Below, in pieces: positions 1-12,409 of a stretch of DNA of 64,000 nt. Numbering within the stretch: the first letter of the stretch is position 1; each line of letters begins with the position of its first letter. Below the pieces are notes generated by a model. That model searched no databases. It saw nothing but the letters and a program-made list of their open reading frames with translations, and was not told the origin of the DNA. The position numbers were made by a program, and so were the translations under genes. The stretch spans positions 62,001-126,000 of the forward strand of contig JAQSEB010000056.1 in assembly GCA_030063045.1 (NCBI GenBank), read 5' to 3'. This DNA is from Pratylenchus scribneri. Taxonomy: Eukaryota; Nematoda; Chromadorea; Rhabditida; Pratylenchidae.

Positions 1-1035
1 TTGAATTTAATTTTATACATAAAATTTGTTCGACTTCTTTTATCGCTGTTCACTTTTCTTATCATTCTTTTCATCCCACCCTTTTCTCCCTTTTTTCACT
101 CCCATTCTTGATAATGACATTATCCGTTGGCGCCAGCCACTGCAATTTGGCACTAGTCTAACTAAGCGTCCCTACTCCCTAGTTCTCTCTTCTCTGTACC
201 CTCAAATGATAGATTGGCATCTTATATACAACACCACTTAATACGGCATCAATGCCCCCAATGGTCCCCCAAGATAGAGGTAGAATCTAGAGATCGGACG
301 AGACGTTAACCCGTTCGGGAAAATTCGGAAACCCGACTCGGGAATCCCGAACGGGATCCCATCCGAGTATTCTGTGCAATTTGCCGATCTAACTCGATTT
401 CGGAAATTTTCAGGTACCCGAAAAATTTCCGACAAAGAGAAAATCGACTGATAAAAAATGCCATTTTTGGCACTTTTTCGTTAAAATTTTTCTAAATTTT
501 TAAAATGTTGATTTTTCTTAATAGCTCACTCGGAAAAATAGATTAACAAATAACAAGCAAAAATCTATACAATACAAATATGTTTGTTAAATTTTTTAAA
601 AATCATTTTTCTGCAAAAAGTAAAATTTTTCCATTTTTTAATGTTTTTAAAAATTCCCGAAAAATCCCGAAATTTTTGACTCGGTAATTTTAGGTTCAGG
701 AATTTTGATCCCGCCCGAAGAGCCTTGCCTAGAATCCCGATACTCATGGTCAGCATGATTCGGCCAATTCAATTATATAATTTGGCTTCTTAGTAAAATC
801 ACCTATGTAAATTTGTGAATTTTTTTCTGCATAATTTGATCAGAATTTTTTGACAATTTTTTTGGGGGGAAGGAAAAATTATATTTTATTCTATTTTATA
901 AAATTATTAAAAATAAAAAAAATATATACCACAATTGATGTTGCCGCAAAAGAGTAAAATCAGATTCAAAAATAAGCAAAAATTTTTAATCATTTTTTTT
1001 TTCTAAAAAGAAAACTATAATTGTTAGTTATTCTT
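1..1035. other. Non-coding, degenerate repeat
   Basis: No convincing gene. Around 250-440 and 650-740 the DNA is locally richer in G+C and repeats short CCCGA/CGGGA words in both orientations (for example CCCGTTCGGG and CCCGACTCGGG), which looks like a worn inverted-repeat element. Short reading frames here start at TTG and lack coding character. Confidence 0.4.
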
Positions 1036-1522
1036 AGGGTTAATTATCCGTGCGCGGATAATGAAATCACGGGTAACGGGTAGTGCGGATAATCAAGGCA
1101 CGGATAAGGGACGGGTAGGCCATTTTCAAAAATTATCCGCGAATACTATCCGTCCCGTACTCGTTTGGTATACTGTACATTTTTTGAAATTTATTTACTC
1201 AAATTTAAAAATTTCCAAAAAATATTAAAAAATAAATCTTTTATTCTTTAAAAAAGCCTTTAAATTATATTATTTGTTCCTAAATGACCATGTTGGGCAT
1301 GGTTGCCATCTCAAAAATAAAAAATTCCGGCATATTGATCCAAAAAATGGTAAAAATCCGGTAAAAAATAAGGGTTACGGGTAGACGGGTAGGCGGATAG
1401 TCAAAGTGCGGATAACGGGTAATTCGAAAAATACTTGACGGATAGGCGGGACGGATTATTAGTCCAAAATCGCGCGAATACCCTGCCCGCGTACCCGTCC
1501 CGTAAACGGATAATTAACCCTA
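1036..1522. mobile_element. hAT-like MITE, 487 bp
   Basis: The element starts AGGGTTAATTATCCG and ends CGGATAATTAACCCTA, so its ends are inverted repeats of 15-16 bp. The 8-bp word TTATTCTT lies directly on both sides (1028-1035 and 1523-1530), a target-site duplication of the length made by hAT transposases. The inside has many copies of CGGATA and ACGGGTA but no reading frame, so it is a non-autonomous element moved by an enzyme coded elsewhere. The well-kept duplication suggests a fairly recent insertion. Confidence 0.85.
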
Positions 1523-3341
1523 TTATTCTTTTAAAAATGAAATTTCTCTCCATTTCATTTTCGTCAATAAAAAGTAAATCAGACTATTTAAAAAATTAAT
1601 TGAATAAGAATTAATTTTTAATTGTTATAAAAATAAAAATTTATATTTAAAACTCTTTTGAATGATATTAAATTGGGCAAGTCATTTTTGAATTGGAATA
1701 ATAAAAATAATAATCCACGCTTATTTGGGCAGGCTGCAGGATTTCTTATGGATAATTTGGCTTTCAAATGAGAATGGGAGAGAAGCTGATTGATTTGCTT
1801 TGATTTGAATTTTGAATAGAGAGGCAAAAATGAATTTGGACCGCTTTTACATTATATTTTATAAACATTATCGAGCAATGCAAGCGAGGGCCTCTCCTCA
1901 TCCTTCAACCACAACTGCTGATCATTGATCAATATCAATATCAATATATTGAACACAAACACACGGTCTTCGGTGACGACAATTGGGCTATGCCAGCTAT
2001 ACTATCTCTTATTTTATGTATTAAAAATTCATTTTTTTTAAAATTTTAAACGACATCAATGGTAGATCCATTTGATTCATTTTTTGGACCATTTTACTAA
2101 AATTCTTTTGGAATTTTTCTTACTAGATCTAGATTTATTGCTAATTAGAAAATTAATTTAAAATATTTTATTATTTTTAAATATAAATTGGTGGTCCATT
2201 TGGTCGTCATTTCCATTGGACTGGATCGATCGCCACTTAGTTGACATCGCCCAAGGTGTCCATTCGGATCAATAAGGAAAGGAGAGCATTTCGGCATCGG
2301 CATCACCTCATCCACCCATACCCATCATCATCTCATCCACCCATACCCATCTCGAAAAATGATCATTTTTCTTATGAAGGGAGGGGGAGGAATGAGGAAT
2401 TTACTCATAAAAAAAAACTCTCACAGTTGAGGATTGAGATGGAAAATAAGAAAAGTGGAGAGAGGAAATGAAAGAAAAATCAATCATTTCGAGTTGACAA
2501 TTTCCACCACGATCTCGTTTAGCTGATCGAGAATTATGGAAATTTTTTCTAGGAAAGAGAGTTACTTAATCGGACCCCCGGACCGAGTTCGCCAATTAAT
2601 CTTCCCTCCCTAACATGTTGAATAATCAGAAAAAAATAATATCGAATGTTGACATAAATAAATAATATTTTATGGAAAATTCTCTATTATTTAGGCATTT
2701 TATGAACTAAAGTCAAACACCGTTCTTTAATGAGGCTCGCTAATCTTACCTTTAAACTAGCTGATGGTCTTCTATTTCACTAGCACTTCAAAATAATTTT
2801 ATTTATATTTAATATATAAATTAAATTATTCTATCAAATTTCCTTTATCATGCATTTTTAAATTAATGAACCGAAAAATAAATTTATTCTAAATGATAGG
2901 AAAAATAATCATTTAAATTTTAAATATAACACAATCAAAAATATAGTTTGTTAAATGCATCTTAACGAAAAATTTATGCGTCCTTAAATTTTCTTCCATT
3001 CTTATTTCATTTCAAACATGGCCATGGCCAGCGACAAATCTCACAGCTTTACGTCCACCTGGGCTATCAAGTACGTGGTTAGCCGCTAAATTTATTAGAA
3101 AATTTATTATATTTTATTTTAGAGCCACCCTCATATTTTATAAACTCTATTAGCCTATATTGGATATAAAGGATAAAAAAATAATATTCTCCCGGAATTG
3201 TGTTAACGATATTTTTATTTAAATATTTTTATAATTTTCTGAACATAGAAATCCTGATGTCAGAGCCTAACTTTTGATTTTTTCAACGATATCTGCCTTT
3301 TACCACTTAAAAATTTAAGGGCTAACGTTCTGCAATCGCCA
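1523..3341. other. Non-coding A+T-rich stretch
   Basis: No supported gene. It holds a short CATCCACCCATACCCATC direct repeat near 2305-2355 and one copy (2400-2560) of a block that recurs upstream of the small secreted peptide gene. The reading frame 2241-2471 is low-complexity and has no splice context. Confidence 0.5.
2400..2560. repeat. Copy 1 of duplicated upstream block
   Basis: About 160 bp matching 3768-3930 in the same order and orientation. Shared words include GAGATGGAAAATAAGAAA, GGAGAGAGG, AATCAATCATTTCGAG, TTAGCTGATCG and AATTATGGAAATT. In the second copy this block lies just upstream of the minus-strand secreted-peptide gene, so it may be a duplicated promoter region. No matching coding part is visible beside this first copy. 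Confidence 0.65.
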
Positions 3342-3551
3342 TTATTCCATCTTATTAAAAAAATAAGCTAAGTTTATTTGATTACCGTGTATCCCTGCTT
3401 CTGGCACCCCAGCACTTCTCATTCCCGCATTAACGACATGCTTTGCAGCTTCATGTTGGAGATGATCAATCGCTTGATGATGGAGAGGGGCTCCAGATGA
3501 CAAATTGAGAAGTAAAAAGAAGAAGAAGAAAACCAGCAGGATTTGGCGCAT
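3342..3551 (-). CDS. Small secreted peptide, family unknown
   Basis: Reads 69 residues from a true ATG at 3551. The first ~20 residues (MRQILLVFFFFFLLLNLSSG) are a typical secretory signal peptide with likely cleavage after SSG or SSGA. The remaining ~48 residues are His- and Ala-rich, have no cysteine, and match no family I recognise. A GGTAATC word after GIHG could be a splice donor, in which case the last ~14 residues (NQINLAYFFNKME) would be intron and another exon would follow. A His-rich mature peptide fits many small secreted nematode proteins, but no function can be assigned. It is likely a gene because of the signal peptide and the duplicated upstream block. Confidence 0.5.
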   Translation of the reverse strand: MRQILLVFFFFFLLLNLSSGAPLHHQAIDHLQHEAAKHVVNAGMRSAGVPEAGIHGNQINLAYFFNKME

Positions 3552-3767
3552 ATTTTTTTAATTTGATGGGAAGAAATGAGGGAAAAGTTTGAATTGATGA
3601 GGCTTTGAGGGGAGAAAATGAAGCCGTTGGCCACTTTTTCCATATAATTTATAAACAAGGTGAAGCAGTAAAGGCGAATGACTCTCGGCATCATCTGATA
3701 TCAGTGAACCACATGCTCCTGCATTCCCCTTCGAAAAAATATAATTTGCCAACCTAAAAATGGGAAA

Positions 3768-3930
3768 TTTATCCATAAAAAGTCCTCGATTGAGATGGAA
3801 AATAAGAAATAGTTGGAGAGAGGTGGAGAAGGAAAATCAATCATTTCGAGCTGGCATTTTTCTGCCCCTCGATTAGCTGATCGGCTGACTGAGTGAGAAA
3901 TTATGGAAATTCATTCTAGTGATGTCAAGA
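3768..3930. repeat. Copy 2 of duplicated upstream block
   Basis: Matches 2400-2560 over about 160 bp with small indels. It sits 220-380 bp upstream of the start of the secreted-peptide gene, where a promoter would be expected. From here to about 4730 no gene is visible; the DNA is A+T-rich. Confidence 0.6.
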
Positions 3931-4734
3931 AAGTTTAGATTGGGAGGGAGTGGAGGAAAATCATTATTCGAATAAAACCTCGGGAACAAAACAAGTAGAA
4001 AACACCTTAATTCCTTTTAAAATGTAGCTATAGATTATAGAAGTGGGAGAGTCACATTCCAAACAATTGTTATTCACCTATTCTAGTAAAACTATAATGC
4101 TAATTAAAAATACATTCTAAAAATTCTATTGATGGAACTTTTGAATTTTAAAAATAAAGAACCGAAAAAAGATTTATCTCTTAATATAAAGCGAAATTTT
4201 CTAAATTGATATATCGTATGTATCAATAAAAAATAGACAGCATGAAAACAAAATATAATTGTTAAATTGTTTTTTTAAAGTTCTATTGAATTATCGAAAA
4301 TCCTTTTTAACCATTTAAATGGTTTCTCTTTTCCTTCCTTAATAAATGTTTTTAAATCAAGGAATGTGCCTTCCGCATTGTCCGTAAATAATTCAATCTG
4401 CAAATAAATTTATATTTTAGAAATTATATTTTTGAAAGTGAATTGTTGATTCTCGGTTTTGAACCAAAACCAATCCGCCCTCCCAATTCTATCAGACTCA
4501 TTCCAAGATTTTATTCTGATTATCCGCTGTGCAAGCCTCTTTTTCCAAAATCAGTTTCGCTCGATGATTGCCTAATGCCTCCCCATTTGATCAATTAACA
4601 ATTTAATTGAAATATATTAATTTATTATATATTAAAAAATATAATTTTTTCTATTTACCAAAAACTTTGGTTTGAAAAATCGGCATTTTTACAGTCAAAA
4701 AACGGTATTTATATTTTTTGCTTGTATCCGACTA

Positions 4735-4802
4735 TTTGATGAGTTAGGGAGAAGTGAAGGGTTCCCTTTGACTCATCAGAATTAGGCTTAAAACCATTAG
4801 CG
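4735..4802. mobile_element. Fragment of the 50.6-kb-type MITE
   Basis: GTGAAGGGTTCCCTTTGACTCATCAGAATTAGG resembles the left part of the element at 50570-50745 (GTGAAGGATCCCCT, then ATCAGAATTAGGATTAG). The right half is missing; the fragment runs directly into the foldback that follows. Confidence 0.5.
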
Positions 4803-4814
4803 ATCGCCGCCCCC

Positions 4815-5790
4815 CTAAAGGTCTCGCGCCAAAATCTCTCGCGCCGAAATGTCTCGTGCCAAAATGGTCTCGCGCCGAAATGTCTCGCGCCGAAATGTCT
4901 CATAGGCTAAAAACGCCGAAATGTCTCCTCGAAATGTCGATGAAATTTTTCATTAAAAATATCGAATATATGGTTTTCGGGGTCGAGGAACACGAATGTG
5001 ATATCCATTTAATTGATTGCAAGTCAAGAAAAAAAGTTTTACCTTGGCCAAAAAAAAATGCTCGAAAAAGTGCTTGGTCCCCCCTTTGGTTCGAAAAGTG
5101 GAAAATTTTTTGAATTAATTTTCAAGTCATATATACATCAATCGACGCGTCTTGATCCAGGGATCATGAATCTGGCATTGATTTTGCATAAAACTCAAAA
5201 CGAAAAAAGTTACGGCTTATTAAAATTAATATCGCACTAGTGAAGGTAGAAGGGGAACTCGAAAAAATTCTTGCATTTATTTTCAATCATATTATACATC
5301 AATCGAAGCATCTTGAGGAGATGATCTCGAATCTGTAATCGGTTTCGCATAAAACCCCGAAATAAAAAAGTTATAGCAGTTTAAAATTTTCAAAAACGCA
5401 CTATCAACATGAATGACTCAAATGGTTGTAACTTTTTTCGTTTTGAGTTTTATGCAAAATCAATGCCAGATTCATGATCCCTGGATCAAAGCGCGTAGAT
5501 TGATATATATATGACCTGAAAAATAATTCAAAAAATTTTCCACTTTTCGAACCAAAGGGGGGACCAAGCACTTTTTCGAGCATTTTTTTTTTGGCCAAGG
5601 TAAAACTTTTTTTCTTGACTTGCAATCAATTAAATGGATATCATATTCGTGTTCCTCGACCCCGAAAACCATATATTCGATATTTTTAATGAAAAATTTC
5701 ATCGACATTTCGAGGAGACATTTCGGCGTTTTTAGCCTATGAGACATTTCGGCGCGAGACCATTTTGGCACGAGACCTTTCAGGGTAGCG
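4815..5790. mobile_element. Large foldback element 1
   Basis: Two near-identical arms of about 400 bp in inverted orientation (roughly 4815-5235 and 5408-5788). Both arms carry the same translated frames in mirror image, which is the reason apparent ORFs at 4856-5113 and 5472-5771 look alike. The outer part is a minisatellite of ~15-bp units such as GTCTCGCGCCGAAAT. Inside, a second degenerate direct copy of the inner arm runs from about 5265 to 5400. The single strand would fold into one long hairpin. It shares blocks with the foldback at 22080-22722, so both belong to one family. No transposase is present. Confidence 0.85.
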
Positions 5791-5800
5791 CCTCACAGTT

Positions 5801-5825
5801 GGGGGGGGGGGGGGGGGGGGGGGGG
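5801..5825. repeat. Poly-G tract, 25 G
   Basis: An uninterrupted run of 25 G directly beside the outer end of foldback 1. The run length in the assembly may be unreliable, because such tracts are hard to sequence. Confidence 0.9.
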
Positions 5826-6087
5826 CATTCACTTTTTCTCTCTTGAAATAAATTGGAAACAATCAAATACCTAAGTCTTCTTTATAAATCATATTCTGAC
5901 TAGTATTAAATCTCCGTCCACGGAAATAAGAAAGTTCTCGTACGGTTGTTTTAACCTATTCCCAATCTCCACACTCAATCACCGCGCGGAATTCCATCAA
6001 TACTAATCCTTATTTTTGCCATTTTTGGAATTTTTATAAATTATTTCTTTTTTTTTTGTAAATTCATCGTTTAGCTTACAGAAAATT

Positions 6088-6410
6088 TTAGAAATGATGA
6101 AATGATACCATGAAAAGTTTGCAATTAATCATTTCAATATTCGTTTTTTTATTTGCCAAAATTTTGATCTCTTCACCAATTCTTTCCAACAATGTTTTTT
6201 CAGCAATTGGCTTTGACAATTCGGAATGAACAAAATGTTCAATTTTCCCAATTAAAATGTCAACTTTTCTTTTGTATTCAATCAAAACATTATTTGTGTG
6301 AAAATTGCTCCTCTCGATTTTGTAATATTCGGAATAGGTCAGCAATTGTTTATCTCCAGAATTATCATCCAAAATTTTTTTCAATTCTTCAATGCGTTCG
6401 ATGGTGAATA
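6088..6410 (-). CDS. Possible coiled-coil exon, unknown protein
   Basis: An open stretch on the minus strand follows a plausible acceptor (TTAAAATTAAG) at about 6410 and reads FTIERIEELKKILDD and onward for ~105 residues to a stop at 6088. It is Lys/Glu-rich and helical (for example SEYYKIER and IGKIEHFVHSEL). There is no ATG, so earlier exons would be needed. A GTATCATT donor occurs near the end (after KLFM), so the exon may not be terminal. Composition is unlike the neighbouring non-coding DNA. Function unknown; it could be a relic. Confidence 0.35.
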
Positions 6411-6656
6411 TTTCTTAATTTTAATTAATGGTAAAAAAACATAATTTTAGTGTTTATTTGGAATGCATAGAAATATGTAGATCCCTATTAATTATTTTTG
6501 TAATTCATTAACGCAAGATGAATCTTCGAGCTAGGGAAATATGAATGTTGATTTTACAGTTAACCTATAAATATTTCATTTTTCAATAAATAAATGCTGA
6601 ATTATTTAAATTTAATAAATAATATTAGCTGATAGCAAAAATTTTATCATTTAAAA

Positions 6657-7025
6657 AATTGGGTAATAGTTCGATTGGTACCCCCTTATTTCTCGAAAAA
6701 ATAAAAGAAATTATTTTTTTGATCTTGAAATATGCCTTAAAGGGTTTTCAAGATGGCTTAAACCGAATTTGCCAATGGTTTTGAATTCTAATCAGATCAA
6801 AAACCGGTTTCGCGTCTAAATCATTATTACACATGTTTTTATTTTATTTATCTTTTGCTGTAATAATATTTTCAAATCGGTTTTTGAACCATTCGAAGTG
6901 ATCGAAATCCAAAACCAATGACAAATTCGGTTTAAGCGATCTTGAAAAACATCTTAAAGCATATTTCAAGAACAAAAAATAATTACCAATACCAACCGAA
7001 CTTTTACCAAAATTTGGGCACCACG
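6657..7025. mobile_element. Foldback element, ~370 bp
   Basis: Inverted arms: ATATGCCTTAAAGG near 6730 is matched by CATCTTAAAGCATAT near 6950; TTAAACCGAATTTGCCA by TGACAAATTCGGTTTAA; and GATCAAAAACCGGTTT by AAATCGGTTTTTGAACC. The outer end GGGTAATAG(TT)CGATTGGTA mirrors TACCAACCGAACTTTTACC. No coding capacity. A related end (GGGTAATAGTTTAGATTGG) recurs at 32640. Confidence 0.75.
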
Positions 7026-7627
7026 CACAGATTCATTGGACCCTATTAAAATTAAAACAAACTAGTCTCATTCGGCATATACTACTCTGATTGTTTGAAT
7101 ATAGGAATGCATAATTTTAATTTAAGAATTACCACAGTTAATACTGCTACAAAAGAGTAAAATCAGATTCAAAAAAAAGCAAAAATTTGCCAACATTTTT
7201 TCTAAAAATGAGAAATTTTAGAAATAATATTTTTAGTAGATTTTTAATCGGCGAACAAGAAGATATTTTAATCAATTTAATTAAAAGGGTTTGAAATATT
7301 ATTTGCCAAAACGGCAAATTTCCTATCCTTGTTTGGGTTTTAAAAATAAATAAAAATTTTATTATCTCATTTGAGTTGTCCAAAATTGGATTTAATTAAT
7401 TAAAATAATATTTTGGTATAAAATATTATTTCACTCTCAACATTTAGGAAATTAATTCTAATGGCTGAATTTTGTACATCATTTGAGGGAAATTAGGAAG
7501 GGATTGAGGAAGAAGTCGGATTTATGGCTAGAGGGGAGAAAACGAAACTTTTATCAAATTAATCATATAATTTTCATAAAATAATAAATATTGTGGAATA
7601 ATTGAAAAGTTGCAAAAAATTAATGAT

Positions 7628-10600
7628 TTATGAAATCAAATTCAAATAATTCAAAGTATGCATTGTTGCATCGGCCATCCATCGAAATATTCTTATCATC
7701 ATTGAGGCAAGCATATTTCCTTTTTTGCCTTCTTCCATTAAACCAAAACCACCGACCAAATCATTTTCGTTCCGTAATGAAGCCAATCTTCGTTCGGTTG
7801 CCGCCTCCTTTTCCTCAATCAATTTCCGTCGTTGTTCCAATTCCTTGAAAAAAAATTCATTATATAATCATTTTTGATGACTTCTAAAGCTTTGGAATGG
7901 CTTGTTTTCCCAAATTGATTATTTCTTACTGACTTATGGCCAAAAAGAAAGGCCCAAGTATTAAATGGCGGTAGTAAGGTTCTGTTTCGACTTCTTAAGA
8001 ATTCTCACTTTTAGAGAGATAACGTACTTGTGAAGTTTACACATCCTTTTTTCGTTAAATGGGCCTAATGTGAAAGGTCCCCTTTTGGGTGTTAGGATTG
8101 TTAGGATTAGAGAAATATTTGGGATAATTTTTATCCCATCATATCCGTAATCCGTAACCTATCAGCGAATGACCCTAACCCCAGTTCTGATGACATATAT
8201 AGGGGGGACTCTTCACTTGCAATTTCAAAAAGAAAGATGACTGACTACACAATACAAGTATTGAAAATTTAAAAAATAAAAATGCCGAATATTTGTTTTT
8301 ATACTGTTTTATATTCACAGTCACAGCTAGAATTATGGCTTTAGTTTAGAATTCGGCTAAATTAGAAGGTAAAGAAAGGTTAAACACCGAATTGATTTTA
8401 AATTGTTGCATTTTGACCAATTGATTATTTGAATTCTATTAATAAAATCATTTTTGGCAATTGCAAAATTCATGTCAATTTTCCCATTTCCTGCTTAATA
8501 AGACTTGCAACCTAATAAGTTCATTTTTATTCCCAAATAAGAGCATAAAAAAGAACCTGTCGATCGCGTTCAATTGCCGCCTGCAATTCTCTTTGCTTTT
8601 GCTCTTTATGCTGATTATGGTATGAATTCAGCAAATGGAATCCGGCACCCAATGCCCACGAAACTTCCATCGTTCGTATTTTTTTCGTTAACTAATAAAA
8701 TTATTTTTAATAAATTTTTTCTCAATTCCCAAAATTTCTCACATGAAGTTCTTTGTCATCCGGTAGGCCATATCCATAATGGAGAAGAGCATAAATATAG
8801 GTCAAATCCAAACATTGCCAAGGGCGCCAATGTTCCGGGCCAATTGCCTCGGCTGGCATTGAGCAAGCTTGAAAAATAATAAAATTTACTAACTTCAGCA
8901 GGCGTAAATATTTTTTAAACCAAAGAGATGATTAAAAATTTTTCCATTGCCACATTTTTTCTTTAGAAAAATATAACGAAAATTTTTCAATAAATATTTT
9001 CACAGGGTAACTTTGGACTCAACTATGAATTTATTTCAATCATTGGATATCTGTCATATTTACTCATTTTGATAGAAAAATGCGGAATTGTTGCCTAAAT
9101 TCTTGCTTTGAATAATTCGATAAAATGCAAGTCAAAGTTGTCTTTATTTCTATTTAATTATAATTATCTCTTGAAGAATGCTTATTTGAATTAAAATTAA
9201 TCAAATTTGAATATTTTGACAAATTCAAATTATTTAGCCACAATGTTAAGTAATTAGGAAGGCCAGTGAATTAGTAATATTCATTTTTAATTATATTCAT
9301 CCGGGTACATCCCAAAATCTTATTATTCAAAACTCTAAAAAAGTAAAATTTTGAAATTTACTAAAATTCAAGTTTTAAACTTGGCCTTAAATTTTCTTTT
9401 GTTAGCATTTTGGAATTTTTGTTTCCCATGTACCTCTTTCCGCTGCCAATTTGAATGCGCCAACATTAGTGTTGCCCCCAATTTGTTCAATTGTATAATC
9501 CACAATATTCGCTTGCACTCCTCGATCATAGTAATACCCAAAAAGGTACAAATCCTCATTCAAAATTGCTGGTACTCGTTTTATGTCTGTCAAATTGTTC
9601 ACATATTGTTTGGCGAATTCCAAACACGTTTGGAAGGAAGCTTCTTGAGTGGCGCTGTAAAATATTTTGGGAATTCGCTAATGATGGTTAAATACAATAA
9701 AGTGACAAAAGTGAGCCAAAGTTGGATGAAATTAGGCAATTATTTATAATTATTTGGTTTCAATACTATTGGGCCGTTCTTTTAGTTCATAGATAGCTCA
9801 ACTCTCAACAACTAATAAGGAAACAACCAATTTAGTGACGAAATAAGTTATTCTAAAATCCTCTAATAATGTGACTTTTCTAATTTTTTGAATACTTAAA
9901 ACAATTACAGAAAGTATAAAATTCGAATATTAGAACTATTTGGATTTTCTAATGCTATTTCGCTTTGTTTGTTTACTATTATACTGGTTATAAAATAAAT
10001 AAAAGAATGGCCAAGTACTGATATGAAATTTCCCTATTTCCATACGATTTTATTTTTTAAAAGTAAAAATCTAATTTTTAGAGAATTAAACAATTATTAT
10101 TTTATTTGCCCGTATTTAAGCTTTTTTTCCTAAAAATTATGTCTATAAATAAAAATTAAATTAACGATTTTAATTTTAACCAAAATTCACACATTATGAA
10201 AAGATGTCTAAATGATTATAAGCTTTTAAAATTTTTAAGCAAATTTGGTCATCCACTTTAGCTCTATTAAAGGCATTGAAAAAGGCCAATGTGGCTAACC
10301 TGACTAGCCAAACATTGCCCGCATAATCCCAATCATCCAAAACAAATTTCTTTGGTAAACAATGCGTTTTCAATGTTGGTGCCCCATTTGGATTCCAATC
10401 TGGCGAGGAAAGTTTGGCAATGCCAAGTCGAGAGGCAACCAATCCATTGCCCAAATAACTAAATAAAAATTTGCTCAAAAATTCACAAATGCCAAAAAAA
10501 CCTGTGAGTGTAAAGTCGCAGCTCTTTGTCAAAAATTTTGAGTCGATGTGAATATTTTTGACGGGAAACGCCTTTCATTGATGCTCCAAAATCATCGGGA

Positions 10601-12409
10601 ATAAATGTGACTTGGGTGGATCCTTTAATACAAAAAATATTACCTAAATGCTAAATCCCAAATAAATCCCCACCGCCGCCTAAATCGAGTGCCGCTGCTC
10701 CTTTTCCTTCTAAAAATTTTATTTAATAAGCTTTTGGCAAATTAAAAAAACTTTTTTCGAGAACATCATCCAGCCTTTCAAGGAGGAAATTCAACGTGAA
10801 CCATCCAAAAACGCCCTCATCCGTTCCGCTCAAAACGCCAACCGCATCATCGTCGACGAGGAAACCGCTTGACATTATTTCATTCTCAATCTGTTAAGAT
10901 GAAAACAAGATATTTATAATCTTTTATTTTAAATGATTCTATGCGATTTTTGCACTATTTTTAATATCTTGACAATCTTTTAGACTGAATAAAACTTTTA
11001 TATCATTGAATTAAGTAAGTTCTTCTCTTAAGCTACTAGATTTCAAATGATTATCTAAACATAAATGATCAGAAAAATTTGGCTAAAAAATTTAAAATTT
11101 CCCGATTGTCGACTAATTTGCTGTGGTTTGATCATAATTTTTTATAATTTTTATCAATCAAAGCTATTAATTTAGTTTTGAGACAAAACCTTGGCATCCG
11201 AAACTTTTTAATTTGCGATTACAATTTAAGCAAACCATATATGTAAATATTTACATGAGAAAGGATGGCATCGGCCTCTTTTTCGGACAAAAGTCGAACG
11301 CCGGCGGTTGCCTTGAATACAAGCGGCGTTTTGCCCCACAATTCTTCCGGAATTTGCTTTTTCGCAATCAACAACAATTCGCGAACATTTTCCGCCGCCA
11401 ATTCGGGCGATTTCGCAAAACATGAAACTCCGGGTTTAACCTCAAAATTTAGAATAAAATTATGGCCCTTTTTATTCCCCAACTTCTTTATATGTTTCGG
11501 CTTCCAATTTGAATATACTCGGTTCTTGGGTGGTATCATGACTGAATTCGAATAGCTAAAAATAAATATATTTAAAATATATTTAATTCAATTCACATGC
11601 AAACGAGTGCCCGTTGAACCCGCATCAATGACAGCCGCAAAGAAACGGCATTGACTTTTCTCCTAAAAAAAACACTCAAAAAAGTAATTTTTTAGGAACT
11701 TATTTTTGATCAAATAAAAATATCAAATATTCAAAACCATAAACGGCGAATATCCAAACAGAGTGGGTTTAGTTAGCCATTTAGAATACATTCTAATGTA
11801 AACTTTACTAGGCTATGACCAATTTGCGAAATCGGCCAATCTACAAAATGCCCTCTCTCCTTTAATATCTTTTTCTAATCATATTAAAATTTCTAATATT
11901 AAATAAAAACTGTTTTCCCGGATTTAATACCACTTTTTAGATGGTTCTTTATTTTCAAATAGGTCCTATTATTTCTGATAGTATTGTTCAAAAAAAATGA
12001 TGCAGGTAATAGAAATTTATTACTATTACATATCTTTATCTAATCCAATTCCAATCTCTTTTCGGAATTAAGAGCATTGTCATAAAAGCCCATAAGTATA
12101 ATAAATTCCAAAATGCATTAGCTTTATAAGTATAATATTTGATTCTCTCTTTAATCTTTTTTTTCAAGACTAATCAATTTTCGATAACGCCAAATTTCAC
12201 CAATTCTAAGCCCAAACCTTTTCCTCCAAATCGGGCGATAAACATTTTTGGATCTCGTTTGTGTCCGGTGGATGCAATCGATTATGGGAAATCTCGTCGG
12301 ATCTCTCAAAAAGCAATTGGCATTGAATGGATGTGAAAAATAGGAGCAAAATGATGCTGACAAAATGGATGAAATAAATTAATTTATGGAAAAGCTGCAT
12401 CGCTTTCAT
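7628..12409 (-). CDS. GDA1/CD39 nucleoside diphosphatase (ENTPD5/6-like)
   Basis: Twelve exons: 12409-12218, 11662-11597, 11555-11484, 11440-11255, 10890-10752, 10709-10674, 10622-10502, 10458-10300, 9654-9434, 8867-8743, 8691-8557, 7843-7628; 555 residues. Residues ~10-29 are a signal peptide or anchor. All apyrase conserved regions are present: DAGSTGTR (77-84), KATAGVR (~153-159), GTDEGVFGW (~194-202), DLGGGSTQ (227-234, split by an intron) and SWALGAGFHLL (~450-460). The family hydrolyses nucleoside diphosphates, in animals of this subgroup mostly UDP/GDP in the ER or Golgi to support protein glycosylation; a secreted form is possible. Several introns are 42-51 bp. Oddity: a Lys/Glu/Arg-rich tail of ~95 residues follows the point where relatives usually end. 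A MITE lies in the last intron. Identification is secure, cellular site is not. Confidence 0.93.
8031..8240. mobile_element. MITE in ENTPD last intron
   Basis: Same family as 13878-14080: both run from an ACATCC(T)n end through GGTGTTAG, GATAATTTT(A)TCCCATCATATCC and a CCCTAACCC block to ATAGGGGGGA and a TTTCAAAAAGA end. About 200 bp, with no coding capacity, inside the intron 7844-8556 of the diphosphatase gene. Confidence 0.75.

Noticed and set aside
4856..5771. Two near-identical ORFs in opposite directions as a duplicated gene
   Set aside because: They are the mirror arms of one foldback element. Translation similarity follows from the DNA inverted repeat; there is no start context, domain or splicing support.
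8041..8240. tRNA or other structured RNA at the A+T-poor patch
   Set aside because: The sequence matches two other copies with inverted ends and is a MITE; no tRNA boxes were seen.
9351..9749. 132-residue plus-strand ORF
   Set aside because: Antisense shadow of an exon of the GDA1/CD39 enzyme, whose conserved motifs lie on the minus strand.
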